From Bog-473 sp036489775 (GTDB taxonomy: Bacteria; Actinomycetota; Acidimicrobiia; Acidimicrobiales; RAAP-2): 64,000 bases of DNA. The position numbers and the translations under genes are program-made. The DNA lies in assembly GCA_036489775.1 (NCBI GenBank), contig DASXFC010000082.1, positions 62,001 to 126,000 of the forward strand, read 5' to 3'. The notes below the pieces were generated by a model that saw nothing but the letters and a program-made list of their open reading frames with translations, was not told the DNA's origin and did not search any database. Shown piece by piece: positions 8,436-16,344 of the stretch; positions within the stretch are counted from its first letter, which is position 1; each line of letters opens with the position of its first letter.

Positions 8436-9241
8436 TGATCGAGGTACTGCGTGAAGGCGTTCGCCCGGATCGTCGCGGCAATTTCGTCGTAATTGGCCAC
8501 GGCGTCCCGGACCGACGGCGGAGTGACACGGGTCAGCTCGGACGTGGTTGGTTGCGTCGTGACCCCCAGCTCTTGGCAGATCGTGGCCACCGTGCGCGAC
8601 TGATCAGAAGCCTGCTCCAAGTCGTCTTCGTACCAGAGTTCGAGGTGCGGGACACCCTCGACCATGGCTGCGATCTGGTTCTCCTTGTGCTGGATCAAGT
8701 ACATCGTGCCGATCACCGCGTTGGGATCGAGCGTTAGTGGGCCGGCGGGGCCCTCTTCCCCATGGCGGTAGTGCCACTCTGACTGCGTCGCCCGCACTAC
8801 CGAGATGGCCTGATGTAAGCGGTTCCGCCGCCGCAGGTGGATAATCCTCCAACCCTTGGCATGCTGGCGGCGGACCCAGTTGTGCGGGTCGGCGATCCGC
8901 TGCACATCGAGGATGTCCTGGGGCTGCACCTTGCAGCCGTAAGCCAGCTTGCCCTGTGCCGCGGCGCGGGCGGCTCGGCCTGCGAGGAAACGGTCGGGCC
9001 ACTGGCGCCGGGTGTTCAATATCTCGCCGTCGCAGGAAAACTGTGGGTGCGAATGGAGCAACGAGACGAGGAGCTCGCTGCCGGTCCGCCCCGAGGTGAT
9101 GATGATGAACCGGCTGGTGGCGCCTCGCCCGGTCCGGGGGAAAGCCAGGTAGGCCCGGAGCGAGCCCAGTCGGCTGCGGGCAGCCAGGATCGAGGTCCCG
9201 CCGAAGGTGTCCACCTTCTGATCGTCCCGCACTAGGGTCAC
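8432..9241 (-). CDS. Stf0-like sulfotransferase
   Basis: This 269-residue cytoplasmic enzyme transfers a sulfuryl group from PAPS to a hydroxyl, most likely of a sugar or glycolipid. The 5'-phosphosulfate loop FIIITSGRTGSELLVSLLHS lies at residues 45-64. The 3'-phosphate region is RRRNRLHQAISVVRATQS, followed by EWHYR, which fits Stf0-like trehalose sulfotransferase relatives. The GTG start at 9241 is preceded by GAGAGGAA. It is coupled by a 4-base overlap to the downstream GT2 gene, so sulfation is probably part of the polysaccharide pathway. PAPS-forming genes are not in the window. Confidence 0.85.
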   Translation of the reverse strand: MTLVRDDQKVDTFGGTSILAARSRLGSLRAYLAFPRTGRGATSRFIIITSGRTGSELLVSLLHSHPQFSCDGEILNTRRQWPDRFLAGRAARAAAQGKLAYGCKVQPQDILDVQRIADPHNWVRRQHAKGWRIIHLRRRNRLHQAISVVRATQSEWHYRHGEEGPAGPLTLDPNAVIGTMYLIQHKENQIAAMVEGVPHLELWYEDDLEQASDQSRTVATICQELGVTTQPTTSELTRVTPPSVRDAVANYDEIAATIRANAFTQYLDQ

Positions 9242-9268
9242 TTCCTCTCACCGAGCCTGGAGCACACG

Positions 9269-10087
9269 CTGGAACGCCAAGAGCTGCGCCAACGCATTGA
9301 TGCGCACCCATTTTGGTATCACACCATCGACATCACGCCGACGGTCTCGACGCCGGGCTGGTTCGATCTCCGCCCGATCGTCGACCGCATGCCATGGCCT
9401 GACGTGCGAGGCAAGCGCTGCCTCGACATCGGCACCTTCGACGGCTTCTTGGCTTTCGAACTCGAGCGCCGCGGGGCGGCAGAAGTGCTGGCAGTCGATT
9501 TGGAGGATCACCTCGAGTGGGATTGGCCGCCGGACTTCGCCCGGGCCGATCTCCCCCGCGACCCGGGATTCAGCGGCCCGCCCAAGGGCGACGGCTTCCG
9601 GTTGGCCAAGGAACTTCTCGGATCCTCGGTGCAGTGGCGGGCCGTCAGCATCTACGACCTCGATCCGGCCGACATCGGCACCTTCGACGTGGTGGTGGTG
9701 GGGAGCTTGCTCCTGCACCTGCGGGACCCGCTCCGCGCCCTTGAGGCGGTGCGGCGCGTCACCGAGGGCGTCTTCCTGTCCTCGGACCAGATCGAAGCCG
9801 GTCTGACGATACGCAGCGCCAAGCGCCCGCTCTACACGCTGAACGGATCGGGCAAGGATTGTCAGTGGTTCACCTTCAACGCGGCCGGGCATGAGCGCCT
9901 GCTTTACGCCGCCGGCTTCGGCATCGAGCAGCGATCGAAGCCCTTCATCATCCCCTTCAACCAACACCCGACCCGACAACGTCCCACGCCGCGGGTGCTG
10001 GTGCGCCGGGCCGCCCAGCGCTACCTGACCCGGAGCAGCGACATCGGGGTCCTGCATCAGGCCCTGCTGGCCCGACCCCGGGTCTGA
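9269..10087 (+). CDS. CmoB/DUF1698-like SAM methyltransferase with a non-standard start codon
   Basis: This is about 272 residues of a class I methyltransferase. The core shows KRCLDIGTFDGFLAFELERR, then AVDLEDHLEWDWP, DVVVVGSLLLHLRDP and an SSDQI loop. It is a clear paralogue of the gene at 11153. The conserved N-terminal segment HPFWYHTIDI..GWFDLRP begins before the first ATG (9389), and the frame is open back to 9236 without any ATG, GTG or TTG. I set the start at CTG 9269, which has GGAG 6 bases upstream; CTG 9257 and ATT 9296 are alternatives. The function is sure as a methyltransferase only; a sugar or lipid-linked sugar is the likely substrate from context. Confidence 0.75.
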   Translation: MERQELRQRIDAHPFWYHTIDITPTVSTPGWFDLRPIVDRMPWPDVRGKRCLDIGTFDGFLAFELERRGAAEVLAVDLEDHLEWDWPPDFARADLPRDPGFSGPPKGDGFRLAKELLGSSVQWRAVSIYDLDPADIGTFDVVVVGSLLLHLRDPLRALEAVRRVTEGVFLSSDQIEAGLTIRSAKRPLYTLNGSGKDCQWFTFNAAGHERLLYAAGFGIEQRSKPFIIPFNQHPTRQRPTPRVLVRRAAQRYLTRSSDIGVLHQALLARPRV

Positions 10088-10094
10088 GCTGGCC

Positions 10095-11018
10095 ATGACC
10101 ACAATCCTGGTCACCGGCGCCGGCGGCCATATCGGACAGCGTTTGACCCGTCGCCTCAGCTCGGACGGCGTTGCCGTCCGAGCTCAGGTTCGCCGCCCAG
10201 TGTCCTGGCCCGACGATGTCGAGCAGGTGGTGGGCGACTTGGTCGCCGAACCGGGGCTGGCGTCGGAACTGGTGGCCGGAGTCGACGCGGTGATCCACCT
10301 GGCCGGGGCCAACGAGGCCACATTCTCTCGTGAACCCGAGCGAGCGGTGACCGAATCGGTCACCGCTGCCGAGCGGATTGCGACGGTGGCCAGGCGGGTG
10401 GTGTACCTCTCGACCGTGCACGTCTATGGCGCCGCTCTGAGCCCTGGCGCCGTCATTACAGAGGACACGCCAGCCCAACCGCTGACCCCGTACGCGGTAG
10501 CCCGGCTGGGCTGCGAGGAAGTGTTCAGAGCCAGCGACGCCGCCGTCACCGTGTGTCGGTTGACCAATGGGCTAGGAGTGCCGCTCAGTCCGGACAGCCC
10601 GGGGTGGCGGGTGGTGAGCAACGAGCTCTGCCGCGAAGGTGCTCTCAAGGGCTGTCTTACCCTGCGCACCTCGGGCGTACAGTGGCGCGACTTCATAGCG
10701 CTCGACGACGTGGAGTGCGCCGTCGCCGCCCTGGTGTTGAGCAATCGCACCGGAACCCTCAACGTCGCCTCGGGCACCTCCATCACCATCCGGCGGCTGG
10801 CCCTCGACATCCAGCGCTCCTTCGAGCGGGTAGCCGGGCTGGACCTGCCGCTCCAGATGCCACCGGGAGGCCAGGAACACTCCGAGGCCTACCGGGTTGA
10901 TAACGCCGCACTGACCAGCCTCGACCTGTTCACCCCGACGCCTCGGGACGAGGCCCTCGACAGCGTGGTGCGCTACTGCCTCGAGCACCGCGACGTGCTG
11001 GCATCCTCACCGATCTGA
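10095..11018 (+). CDS. NAD(P)-dependent sugar epimerase/dehydratase (extended SDR)
   Basis: This 307-residue extended short-chain dehydrogenase has the Rossmann motif VTGAGGHIGQRLTRRL at residues 6-21, VIHLAGAN and the active-site strand VVYLSTVHVYG. The expected Tyr-X3-Lys reads YAVAR, with Arg in place of Lys; this is unusual and may change or weaken catalysis. The C-terminal half has the substrate-binding pattern WRDFIALDDVECAV. It lies 7 bases after the preceding methyltransferase and is probably in the same operon. It could interconvert a nucleotide sugar; the product cannot be named. Confidence 0.8.
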   Translation: MTTILVTGAGGHIGQRLTRRLSSDGVAVRAQVRRPVSWPDDVEQVVGDLVAEPGLASELVAGVDAVIHLAGANEATFSREPERAVTESVTAAERIATVARRVVYLSTVHVYGAALSPGAVITEDTPAQPLTPYAVARLGCEEVFRASDAAVTVCRLTNGLGVPLSPDSPGWRVVSNELCREGALKGCLTLRTSGVQWRDFIALDDVECAVAALVLSNRTGTLNVASGTSITIRRLALDIQRSFERVAGLDLPLQMPPGGQEHSEAYRVDNAALTSLDLFTPTPRDEALDSVVRYCLEHRDVLASSPI

Positions 11019-11061
11019 TCGGCTACGGTGCCCCACTTGCCCTCTCACCAGCCCTCCGTCA

Positions 11062-11080
11062 GGCGGCGCGTGCAGCCGCC
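11062..11080 (+). terminator. Possible hairpin after the epimerase gene
   Basis: GGCGGC and GCCGCC form a 6-bp stem around a 7-base loop, 43 bases after the stop codon. No T run follows, so termination is uncertain. Confidence 0.25.
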
Positions 11081-11152
11081 AGCGCGGCAGGTACCAGATG
11101 CCCGAGCGCACGACAATTTTGTGTTGGCTGCGACAAGCAGGGGGGAACGTCC

Positions 11153-11953
11153 GTGACAGAACGGGACCCCCGCATCGACGAAATCCACTGGTACCACTCG
11201 ATCGACCTGGGGAGCGGGGTCACCACCACGGGTGAGTTCGACACCGAGGCTGCCCTGGCTCGCTTGCCCTTTCCGTCCTCGCTCGAAGGGAAGCGCTGCC
11301 TCGACGTCGGCACCCGCGACGGGTTCTGGGCCTTCACCATGGAAGCGCGAGGCGCCTCCGAGGTGATCGGCATCGATGTCGATCACCCGACCGACCTCGA
11401 CACGCCATGGGCGCCCGCCGCGGTGCGCCAGGCCTGGGCCAACGCTGAGGCCGGCTCCGAAAAGCGGGGCTTCGACCTGGCCAAGGAGTTACGGCACTCC
11501 AAGGTTGAGCGGGTGGTCACCTCGGTCTACGACCTCGACCCGGAGGTGATCGGCACCTTCGACTTCGCCTATATCGGGACCATCCTGTTGCACCTGCGTG
11601 ATCCCATCGGCGCCCTCATGGCCCTGCGCCGGGTGGTAACCGGACAGTTGCTGGTCAACGACTCCATCACCCCGGACATTTTGATGGGCACCCGAGCCCC
11701 GGCGGCCCGCTTGCAGTCGTTCACCGGCCCCTTCTGGTGGATCCCCAACCAGGCCGGATTGGTCCGTTACGTAGAGGCGGCCGGCTTCCGGATCGTGCAG
11801 GGACCGGTCAGGTACACCCTCCCTATCGACCCGCGTCAAAAGCCGGGCGGCTACGGGGCCCGCGGCGGGCTCACCAGGCGGGAATGGGCGCACAACAGGA
11901 TCCGCCGAGGCGTCGCGCATGCCTACCTGGTGGTCGAGCCGAACCCGGACTAA
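11153..11953 (+). CDS. CmoB/DUF1698-like SAM methyltransferase
   Basis: This 266-residue class I methyltransferase has the N-terminal DEIHWYHSIDLGSG, the SAM loop KRCLDVGTRDGFWAFTMEAR at about 43-62, GIDVDHPTDLD, and FAYIGTILLHLRDP. The GTG start follows the Shine-Dalgarno GGGGGA. It shares the whole layout with the gene at 9269, so the two arose by duplication. The families resemble the tRNA-wobble enzyme CmoB in fold, but the setting among glycosyltransferases argues for a sugar substrate. A 134-base gap with a hairpin separates it from the epimerase gene, so it may have its own promoter. Confidence 0.86.
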   Translation: MTERDPRIDEIHWYHSIDLGSGVTTTGEFDTEAALARLPFPSSLEGKRCLDVGTRDGFWAFTMEARGASEVIGIDVDHPTDLDTPWAPAAVRQAWANAEAGSEKRGFDLAKELRHSKVERVVTSVYDLDPEVIGTFDFAYIGTILLHLRDPIGALMALRRVVTGQLLVNDSITPDILMGTRAPAARLQSFTGPFWWIPNQAGLVRYVEAAGFRIVQGPVRYTLPIDPRQKPGGYGARGGLTRREWAHNRIRRGVAHAYLVVEPNPD

Positions 11954-12060
11954 CCGGCCCCGGCTGGCGGTTTCGTCCCGAATTGCCTGTGCCAGACTTC
12001 CTCCGTGTCCGGGCAGTGGAGCGGTCATCGACGCGTCAACGGCCATCCGGGCCTGCTCAA

Positions 12061-13212
12061 GTGAGCAGTACGCGGTGGTCTCTGTCACGCCGGTCCGCGG
12101 CCGGCGACCAATCGAGACCCGTCTCCTATGGCCAATACCGCCTGGGCTTTCGCCCCGGTCTCGACGGCCTGCGGGGCCTGGCCATCATCGCCGTTCTGGG
12201 CGTTCACGCCACCTACCTGTGGGAGCCCTACGACGCGGCCAAGTTCATTCCCGGCGGTTACATCAGCGTGGACGTCTTCTTCGCGTTGAGCGGCTTCCTG
12301 ATCACCTCGTTGCTTCTTACCGAGATCACGAAGACCGGCGGCATCAGCCTGCGCGGCTTCTACCGCCGCCGGGCTCTGCGCCTCCTGCCCGTGCTCTACG
12401 CCATGCTGGCCGTGCAACTGCTGTACACCATCATCGAGGGCGACCCGCTTTGGGAGACGTTCAAGGGCACCCTGCTGATCGTGGCCTACATCTCGAACTG
12501 GGCCCAGGTCTTCCATTGGGCCCAGCCCTTCGGCACCCAGCAGACCTGGAGCCTGGGCGTGGAAGAGCAGTTCTACTTGCTCTGGCCGCTCCTGCTCGTT
12601 GGCATCACCCGGCTCTCCACTCGCCGCCGCCAGATCGTGCCCTTCGTCGTGCTCATCGGCAGCGCGCTCTTCTTCCGTGAGCTCCTCTGGCACCTCAACG
12701 TGCACTACTTCACTATCTACGTGCAGACCGAAGTCCGGCTCGACGTCCTTATTGGCGGTGGACTGCTGGCCTATCTTCTGCATACCGGTTGGCAGCCCCC
12801 GGCCTGGACCAGGCAGCTCGGCTACGCCTGCCTCATCTTCTTGGTCGTCATGGTGTCCTTCGTCCCGGTGAGCAGTCCATGGCTCTACCACTACGCCGGA
12901 TTCACGGTCGTCGCCTTCGCCGCCACCGGGGTGGTCTTCCTGGCCATGGAGCAGGAATCCTGGTTCGGGCGCTTCCTGGCCACGCCGTGGATGCAGGCGA
13001 TCGGGCGTCGGACCTACTCGCTCTACATCATGCATTACCTCATCTACCTGGCCGTGGTGCGCGCCATGATCCCGGACCCGCCCGGCGAGCGACTGGCGGT
13101 CGGCCTCGTGCTGACCGTGGTGGTCTCTGAGATCACCCACCGCTTCCTCGAAGTGCCGTTCCTGAACCTGAAGAACCGCCGCCAACCGAAAACGGTGGGA
13201 GCAGGGCCCTGA
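12061..13212 (+). CDS. Acyltransferase family 3 (OafA/YrhL-like) membrane O-acyltransferase
   Basis: This protein of about 383 residues is an integral-membrane enzyme that transfers an acyl group, usually acetyl, to sugar hydroxyls. The hallmarks are the N-terminal RPGLDGLRGLAIIAVLGVHA, the SVDVFFALSGFLIT loop, YRRRALRLLP and QQTWSLGVEEQFYLLWP, with about ten membrane segments and no C-terminal SGNH domain. The GTG at 12061 was taken as start; it lies about 30 residues before the first motif and has only a weak ribosome site, so the exact start is uncertain. The stop TGA shares its last base with the ATG of the Wzm-like permease, so it is coupled to the exporter. Confidence 0.88.
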   Translation: MSSTRWSLSRRSAAGDQSRPVSYGQYRLGFRPGLDGLRGLAIIAVLGVHATYLWEPYDAAKFIPGGYISVDVFFALSGFLITSLLLTEITKTGGISLRGFYRRRALRLLPVLYAMLAVQLLYTIIEGDPLWETFKGTLLIVAYISNWAQVFHWAQPFGTQQTWSLGVEEQFYLLWPLLLVGITRLSTRRRQIVPFVVLIGSALFFRELLWHLNVHYFTIYVQTEVRLDVLIGGGLLAYLLHTGWQPPAWTRQLGYACLIFLVVMVSFVPVSSPWLYHYAGFTVVAFAATGVVFLAMEQESWFGRFLATPWMQAIGRRTYSLYIMHYLIYLAVVRAMIPDPPGERLAVGLVLTVVVSEITHRFLEVPFLNLKNRRQPKTVGAGP

Positions 13213-14054
13213 TGGACACGGTCAAGAACGATCCACCCCAAGTCATGATGCAGCTGACCGCTGCTCCGGCCACCCGGCGGGCCTGGGCGGCTGACGTCTG
13301 GGCCCATCGCCAGGTCACCTTGATGTTGGCTCGCAAGGATTTCCAGACCCGATACAAGCGCGCCTCGTTCGGGATCCTCTGGGCCGTCCTGCTCCCCCTT
13401 GTGCAAGCCGCCGTCTTCGTGGTCGTCTTCAGCCGGGTCGGCCACTTCAATCACACCACCTTCGACTACTCGGCCTTCGTCTTGGCCGGCACCCTGTCGT
13501 GGGCCTACTTCGCCATGGTCGGCCAGAGCGCCTCCACTTCCATCGTCGACGGCGCCAGCATGACCGACAAGGTGTGGTTCCCTCGTTCTGTGCTGGTGCT
13601 TGTGCCCGTTCTCTCCAACCTCTTCAGCCTGCTCACCTCCATGGTGCTGCTGCTGATTGCCTTGCCCATCGTGGGGGCGCACTTCACCTGGCGACTGCTG
13701 CTTCTGCTGCCCGCCATCGGCCTCCTGGTGGCCTTCAGCGTCGGTTTCGGCCTGGTGACTTCCGCCCTCTACGTCTATTTCCGCGACGTCCGCTTCATCG
13801 TCCAAGCCGGTCTGCTCGTCGTCTTCTACCTGACACCGATCGTCTATCCGGCCACGTCGCTGCACAGCATCGGGCCCTACATGGCCCTCAACCCGATGAC
13901 CGGAATCATCGGGATCTTCCAACTGGCCGCAGCCGGACCGTTCGGACCGATGGCCCACGCCCTGGCCGTGTCGTTGGTGGCGACGGTGCTGCTGCTGGGC
14001 ATCGGGATGGAAGCGAACAGGCGCCGAGACCGGCTCTTCGTGGACCAGCTGTGA
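13212..14054 (+). CDS. wzm: Polysaccharide ABC exporter permease
   Basis: This 280-residue ABC-2 type permease forms the membrane channel for a lipid-linked polysaccharide. It has the amphipathic N-terminal signature RKDFQTRYKRASFGILWAVLLP found before the first membrane segment of Wzm/TagG proteins, and six hydrophobic segments, including YLTPIVYPATSLH near the C-terminus. Its start overlaps the acyltransferase stop and its stop overlaps the GTG of the ATPase gene (GTGA), a typical wzm-wzt arrangement. Confidence 0.92.
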   Translation: MDTVKNDPPQVMMQLTAAPATRRAWAADVWAHRQVTLMLARKDFQTRYKRASFGILWAVLLPLVQAAVFVVVFSRVGHFNHTTFDYSAFVLAGTLSWAYFAMVGQSASTSIVDGASMTDKVWFPRSVLVLVPVLSNLFSLLTSMVLLLIALPIVGAHFTWRLLLLLPAIGLLVAFSVGFGLVTSALYVYFRDVRFIVQAGLLVVFYLTPIVYPATSLHSIGPYMALNPMTGIIGIFQLAAAGPFGPMAHALAVSLVATVLLLGIGMEANRRRDRLFVDQL

Positions 14055-15301
14055 CCGCGGGCGCCATCCCGGCGGTCATCGAGCTCGACGGGGTGACCAA
14101 GCGCTATCAGCGCATCCATGACCAGGCCATGCTCCTGCGCTCGGTGCTGCCCTTCAACCGGCCCCAGCGCCAGGAGCTGTTGGCCCTGCGCGATGTCAGC
14201 TTCTCCGTCGAGGCGGGTGAGACCGTGGGGATCTTGGGACGCAACGGGGCCGGCAAGACCACCCTGATGCGCCTACTGGCCGGAGTCACCCTCCCCTCGG
14301 CCGGCATGGTGACGACCCGAGGCCGGGTGGCCCCGCTGCTCAGCGTGGGGGTCGGCTTCCACCAGGAGATGTCCGGACGCGAAAACGTGATCGTCAACGG
14401 CATGCTGCTCGGCCTGACCCGGGCCGAGATCGACGAACGATTCGACGACATCGTGGCGTTCTCCGAGATCGGCGACTTCATCGACACCCCGGTCAAGTTC
14501 TATTCGTCGGGCATGTACATGCGACTGGGCTTCTCGGTCGCCGTCCACGTAGCTCCCCAGATCCTGCTGCTCGACGAGGTGCTGGCCGTAGGGGACATTG
14601 CCTTCCAGCTCAAGTGCTTTGACCGCATGCGCGAGTTGCAGAACCGCGGCACCACGATCGTCATGGTCAGCCACTCCATGCATGCCATCCGACTCATCTG
14701 CCCGCGCGTCCTGCTCATGCGGGCTGGCGCCCTGGAATTCGATGGTGACGCCGAGACGGCCATAGGTCGCTTCCACCACTTCCTCACTCTCGACAGCGCC
14801 GAGGACCACTTCGGTCACACGGGGATGCCCGTGCAGGTGGTCGACCGTTGGCTCCGCCGCGGCGGCGTCGACACCGCCGCGGCTGACCAAGATGACCGGC
14901 TCGAGGCCAGTTGGACCATTCGCTTCGAGCGCGCCATCGAGAGCCCGCACGCCGTCTTTCGGATCCTGGCCGAAGACGGCACCCTGGCCTATTCCATGCA
15001 CACCACCTTCCGCCAGTGGAAATCGTTTGCTGCTGGGGACACCACCGACATCGCCATCGTCTTCGCACCGCGTTTCGGTGGTGGCGGTACCTTCCGGATC
15101 ATGCTCGATGTGACCGACCTCAGCGGATCGCACGTCCTCGGCTCCGACCTCGACGGCCAACGCTTCTACGTGGCGCCGCGGCCGGGCACGGGCGGGTTGG
15201 GCGATGCCCTGGCCACCATCTCCATCGACGGGCAGGCCATGACCGAGCATCAGAGCCTCACCTTCGACTCGTACTCGGGCCGCCCGAGCACCGACCATTG
15301 A
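14051..15301 (+). CDS. wzt: Polysaccharide ABC exporter ATPase with C-terminal Wzt domain
   Basis: This 416-residue ATPase powers export of the finished glycan. Walker A is GRNGAGKTTL at about residues 61-70, the signature region YSSGMYMRLGFSVA, and Walker B ILLLDEVLAVGD. Residues from about 255 form an extra beta-rich domain, as in Wzt of E. coli O8/O9a and Klebsiella O12, where it recognises the non-reducing-end cap of the chain. The GTG start at 14051 overlaps the permease stop. The row of methyltransferases that follows could make the cap that this domain reads. Confidence 0.92.
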   Translation: MTAGAIPAVIELDGVTKRYQRIHDQAMLLRSVLPFNRPQRQELLALRDVSFSVEAGETVGILGRNGAGKTTLMRLLAGVTLPSAGMVTTRGRVAPLLSVGVGFHQEMSGRENVIVNGMLLGLTRAEIDERFDDIVAFSEIGDFIDTPVKFYSSGMYMRLGFSVAVHVAPQILLLDEVLAVGDIAFQLKCFDRMRELQNRGTTIVMVSHSMHAIRLICPRVLLMRAGALEFDGDAETAIGRFHHFLTLDSAEDHFGHTGMPVQVVDRWLRRGGVDTAAADQDDRLEASWTIRFERAIESPHAVFRILAEDGTLAYSMHTTFRQWKSFAAGDTTDIAIVFAPRFGGGGTFRIMLDVTDLSGSHVLGSDLDGQRFYVAPRPGTGGLGDALATISIDGQAMTEHQSLTFDSYSGRPSTDH

Positions 15302-15321
15302 GTGCCCGCGGGCGCGTCGCT

Positions 15322-16344
15322 GTGCCTGACGATCTCTTCGCGACCGAGACGATGACTGGGCGGGGTCGGATGTGGCACGAGGTGCTGATCCGCCTGGCCA
15401 CGCGGTTCGACTTGCGACCAGCCTCAGGGCGAACGATGCGCCGGCCCGAGGCCTGGCTATTCGATGGCCACACTGGTCCTAAGCCGGTAACGGTGCCGCA
15501 GATCATCCATCTGCATGAGGCTCCATGGCGAGAACCCGAGACGCTGGCTACGTTGCAGCCCGACTTCCTCGAATTGGTGGTGGAGCCGAGCCGACGGGCG
15601 GCGGCCGCGGCTGCCGCGGTGATCTGCCCCTCTGAGTCCTCCAAGCGCCAGATCGTCGAGGACGGCCAGATCGCGGCGGATCGGGTCTTCGTGGCTTATC
15701 ACGGGGTCGATCACTTGGTGTTCCGACCCGGCCTGACCGGTGGGGCTGCCGTGGCCGCCTCACACGGCGCCGATCCCGACCGGCCCTATGTCCTGAGCGT
15801 GGCCACGCTTCACCCCCGCAAGAACCTGCCGGCGCTGCGCCAGGCCATGGCGAAACTGGCCGCCGAGGGACTGCCCCATCAGCTCGTGCTGGTGGGGGGT
15901 CCGGCGCACGGGCGCGACGACGACAGCGCGCTGCGCCAGGAAATGCTGGCATCGGGATCCGCAGCGGCGCCCCCTGTCGTGCTGGTTCCCCACGGCCTCC
16001 CCGATGCCGACCTAGCCGCTCTGATGGCCGGCGCCGCCGCCTTCTGCCTCCCGAGTCTCTCGGAGGGATTCGGCCTGCCGGCCGCCGAGGCCATGGCCTG
16101 CGGGACAGCCACCGTCCTGGCGCGGCGCGGCGCCCTACCCGAGATAGGGGGCAACGCCGCCGTGCTGGTGGAACCGCAAGCCGGCGCGCTGGCCGACGGC
16201 CTGCGCCCGCTCCTGCAGGACCCGAGTAACGCCGCCGAGGTGGGTGTCGCCTGCGCCGCTCAGGCCACCTCCTTCACCTGGGACCGGGCCGCGCAGCATT
16301 GGGAGATTGCGATACGAGCTGGGCTGACAGCAGGGACACCATGA
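15322..16344 (+). CDS. Glycosyltransferase, family 4 type
   Basis: This 340-residue GT-B enzyme shows the N-domain HLHEAPWREPETL, AAVICPSESSKRQIVEDG, then the donor domain YVLSVATLHPRKNLPALRQA, LVLVGGPAHGRDD and FCLPSLSEGFGLPAAEAMACG. The GTG at 15322 is the in-frame start after the wzt stop. Its stop overlaps the ATG of the next methyltransferase gene by 4 bases. It is probably part of the export/capping unit, adding a late residue; the sugar is unknown. Confidence 0.88.
   Translation: MPDDLFATETMTGRGRMWHEVLIRLATRFDLRPASGRTMRRPEAWLFDGHTGPKPVTVPQIIHLHEAPWREPETLATLQPDFLELVVEPSRRAAAAAAAVICPSESSKRQIVEDGQIAADRVFVAYHGVDHLVFRPGLTGGAAVAASHGADPDRPYVLSVATLHPRKNLPALRQAMAKLAAEGLPHQLVLVGGPAHGRDDDSALRQEMLASGSAAAPPVVLVPHGLPDADLAALMAGAAAFCLPSLSEGFGLPAAEAMACGTATVLARRGALPEIGGNAAVLVEPQAGALADGLRPLLQDPSNAAEVGVACAAQATSFTWDRAAQHWEIAIRAGLTAGTP

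Noticed and set aside
12085..13185. Long open frame of 366 codons antisense to the acyltransferase
   Set aside because: It is rich in Gly, Asp, Gln and His from the GC-rich complement, shows no domain, and lies wholly opposite a clear acyltransferase-3 gene. Similar antisense frames at 14273-15298 and 33292-34767 were rejected for the same reason.
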